Source of the DNA: Bacillota bacterium
GTDB taxonomy: Bacteria > Bacillota > Bacilli > Alicyclobacillales > SLC66
DNA: 7,700 bases
Assembly (NCBI GenBank): GCA_021799325.1
Contig: JAJZAS010000068.1
Coordinates: 1 to 7,700 of the forward strand
Reading direction: 5' to 3'
The stretch's first letter is position 1. Every line of letters begins with the position of its first letter. Both the position numbers and the translations under genes were made by a program. This document shows, in pieces, positions 6,011-7,700 of the stretch. The notes under the pieces are model-generated. The model ran no database searches. It worked only from the letters and a program-made list of their open reading frames with translations, and was not told the DNA's origin.

Positions 6011-7700
6011 AAATCTCAACGGGATGCTCAATTCCTAATATTTCAAGCGCAGCACGAATTGTTAATCTGGTAGCATCAGTCAATCGCAAACGAAATTCTC
6101 TCTCTGTGGGTGCAGCATTCAGAATCGGCATTTCATGATAAAACCGGTTGAAGTCCTGACTGACATCGAGAATGTGTTTGGCGACGAGTGACGGGTCCGC
6201 TTCATTAATTGCTCTTTTCCTGACTTCAGGGAAATAGGAGATGGTCTTCATCAATTCGTAGGATAACGAGTCCAACTCCTCTAGCGGTTGAATCCTCTTA
6301 TCACCAGTTAGTGGCGCCGTTACCCATTCCCTTGTTGACTCATGACCACTTAATAGACCAGCCTTTCTAAGCACTGAACAGGCACGGGCATGGGTATACT
6401 GTACATAAGGACCGGTTTCCCCTTCAAATGCGACCGCCTGTTCCAGAGAAAAATTGATCTCGTGAATGCGGTGGGTTTTCAGGTCATTGAAGATGACCGC
6501 GCCCACGCCAATCGCTTTAGCCGTAGCATCCGCACTCTTAAGTCCGGGATTTTTTTCGTCGATGATGTCTTTTGCGCGCCGAACCGCTTCATCCAATACT
6601 TCTTGCAAACGAACGATTTGGCCTTTTCTTGTGGACATTTTTTTACCGCCGATTTTCATGAGACCAAACGCAATGTGGCGACAATCTTTTGCAAATGAAT
6701 AGCCCATGCGGGTGAGTACAGCAAATAGTTGCTGGAAGTGTAGGCGCTGTTCGCCGCCCACTACATACCAGAGGCTAGTAGCACCAAGAGTGCGATACCG
6801 ATAGAGGGCTGCCGCTAGGTCCCGCGTGGCATATAGGGTGGCACCGTCAGATTTGCGGATGAGGCAGGGAGGAAAATTTTCCTCTTCCAGCATGACCACT
6901 TCCGCGCCTTCACTGGTGGTCAGAAGGTTTTTCTCACTGAGTTCGTTCACGACCGCATTCATTTTGTCGTTATAAAAACTTTCGCCTAGCACATGTGTAA
7001 ATTTGGTGCCGAGCATCGCATAAGTGCGATTAAATTCTTCCATGCTAACACTGACCATCCAACGCCATAAGTCCAGCGTCTCTTCGTCCCCGTCTTCCAA
7101 TCGTTTGAATGCAGCCCTTCCCTCTTCTTCGAGAGCGGGGTTGGTTTCTGCCTCTTCATGAAATCTGACGTATAAGGCGTTCAACTCCTGTATGGGATGC
7201 TTCTTAATGGCTTCCACATCGCCATAACGGTGGTAAGCGACGATGATCTTGCCAAATTGCGTTCCCCAATCGCCAAGGTGATTGATGCGAAACACCTGAT
7301 AGCCGTCTGTCTCGAGCAAATTGGCGAGTGCAGTTCCGATGATGGTGGAGCGCAGATGTCCCATTGAAAATGGTTTTGCGATGTTGGGCGATGAGAGGTC
7401 AATGGCAACCGCTTTGTTTTGACCGCCATTTGAAGTAAAGAAATCCCGATTGTCCTGCATTAGATTAAGCCAATATGATACTGCTTCCTTGCGGTTCAGG
7501 TGCACATTCACATAAGGTCCCACCGCTTCCGCCTTTACGATAAATGGAGCTTCTATCAGCTTTGGTGCAAGTTCGGAGGCGATTGCCTGAGGAGCTTTTC
7601 GCAGGCTTTTTGCCAACTGAAAGCAAGGGAAGGCAAGATCCCCTAATTGTTTATCGGGTGGGATTTCTATCCAATCTGTCAAAGTGGTTTCGTCAATCCC
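6009..7700 (-). CDS. argS: Arginyl-tRNA synthetase (partial, N-terminus beyond right edge)
   Basis: This class I enzyme charges tRNA-Arg with arginine using ATP in the cytoplasm. 563 residues are visible. The frame stays open to the last base, with GIDETT upstream of a TTG at 7682-7680 that could be mistaken for a start. The visible part begins inside the N-terminal tRNA-recognition domain (EIPPD...GDLAFPCFQLAKSLRKAP), so about 15-25 residues are missing. Numbered from that TTG, the HIGH-type motif is SMGH (106-109) within SSPNIAKPFSMGHLRST. HLGDWGTQFGK is at 135-145, KMSTR (348-352) is the KMSKS loop, and the DALR anticodon-binding domain begins near QYTHARACSVLRKAG (428-442). All catalytic motifs are intact. 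It belongs to the ArgS lineage with SSPNIAKPFSMGH, which differs from the B. subtilis-type enzyme. It converges on the transporter operon and is functionally unrelated to it. Confidence 0.95.
   Translation of the reverse strand, partial: GIDETTLTDWIEIPPDKQLGDLAFPCFQLAKSLRKAPQAIASELAPKLIEAPFIVKAEAVGPYVNVHLNRKEAVSYWLNLMQDNRDFFTSNGGQNKAVAIDLSSPNIAKPFSMGHLRSTIIGTALANLLETDGYQVFRINHLGDWGTQFGKIIVAYHRYGDVEAIKKHPIQELNALYVRFHEEAETNPALEEEGRAAFKRLEDGDEETLDLWRWMVSVSMEEFNRTYAMLGTKFTHVLGESFYNDKMNAVVNELSEKNLLTTSEGAEVVMLEEENFPPCLIRKSDGATLYATRDLAAALYRYRTLGATSLWYVVGGEQRLHFQQLFAVLTRMGYSFAKDCRHIAFGLMKIGGKKMSTRKGQIVRLQEVLDEAVRRAKDIIDEKNPGLKSADATAKAIGVGAVIFNDLKTHRIHEINFSLEQAVAFEGETGPYVQYTHARACSVLRKAGLLSGHESTREWVTAPLTGDKRIQPLEELDSLSYELMKTISYFPEVRKRAINEADPSLVAKHILDVSQDFNRFYHEMPILNAAPTEREFRLRLTDATRLTIRAALEILGIEHPVEI

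Noticed and set aside
7680..7682. TTG as the real start of argS
   Set aside because: The frame continues open to the window edge, and the N-terminal tRNA-recognition domain would be truncated. The true start lies outside the window.

Overview
The window looks like chromosomal DNA from a low-to-moderate-GC Gram-positive bacterium (Bacillota). The support is purine-rich AGGAGG-type ribosome binding sites, TTG starts, a textbook sigma-A promoter and intrinsic terminators. The exported binding protein is unusually poor in charged residues, with about 36 Asp/Glu and 39 Lys/Arg in 569 residues and only four Arg. That pattern is common in proteins exposed to acid, so an acidophilic relative of Alicyclobacillus is a reasonable guess but not shown.

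Layout. Bases 1-27 are the last eight codons and stop of an upstream gene whose C-terminus (VDPRISYS) matches the tail of DppB/OppB-type permeases. A strong intrinsic terminator (55-90) ends that unit. A sigma-A promoter (TTTACA, 17 bp, TATAAT; 100-128) then starts a five-gene operon on the + strand: ATPase D (178-1155), ATPase F (1159-2136), extracytoplasmic solute-binding protein (2273-3982), permease C (4060-4947) and permease B (5005-5955). A terminator hairpin at 5978-6010 closes it. On the opposite strand, argS (arginyl-tRNA synthetase) converges on this terminator. Its stop codon is inside the T-rich tract and its first roughly 15-25 codons lie beyond the right edge of the window.

How the genes work together. 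The five genes encode every part of one peptide/nickel-family (Opp/Dpp) ABC importer. The binding protein captures ligand outside the membrane, the two permeases form the channel and the two ATPases drive it. The ligand cannot be read from sequence; peptides are the default and oligosaccharides are possible. The binding-protein gene sits mid-operon, flanked by two structured intergenic segments. One is an 11-bp long-range stem upstream, around a candidate 28-codon mini-ORF. The other is a perfect 12-bp hairpin downstream without a T-tract. Both could set the ratio of binding protein to membrane subunits.

Overall this is an ordinary transporter operon plus a housekeeping gene. I found no convincing undescribed system. 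The points most worth a second look are the two RNA structures around the binding-protein gene, the absence of a lipobox in that protein, and the hint of a second related transporter operon immediately upstream.
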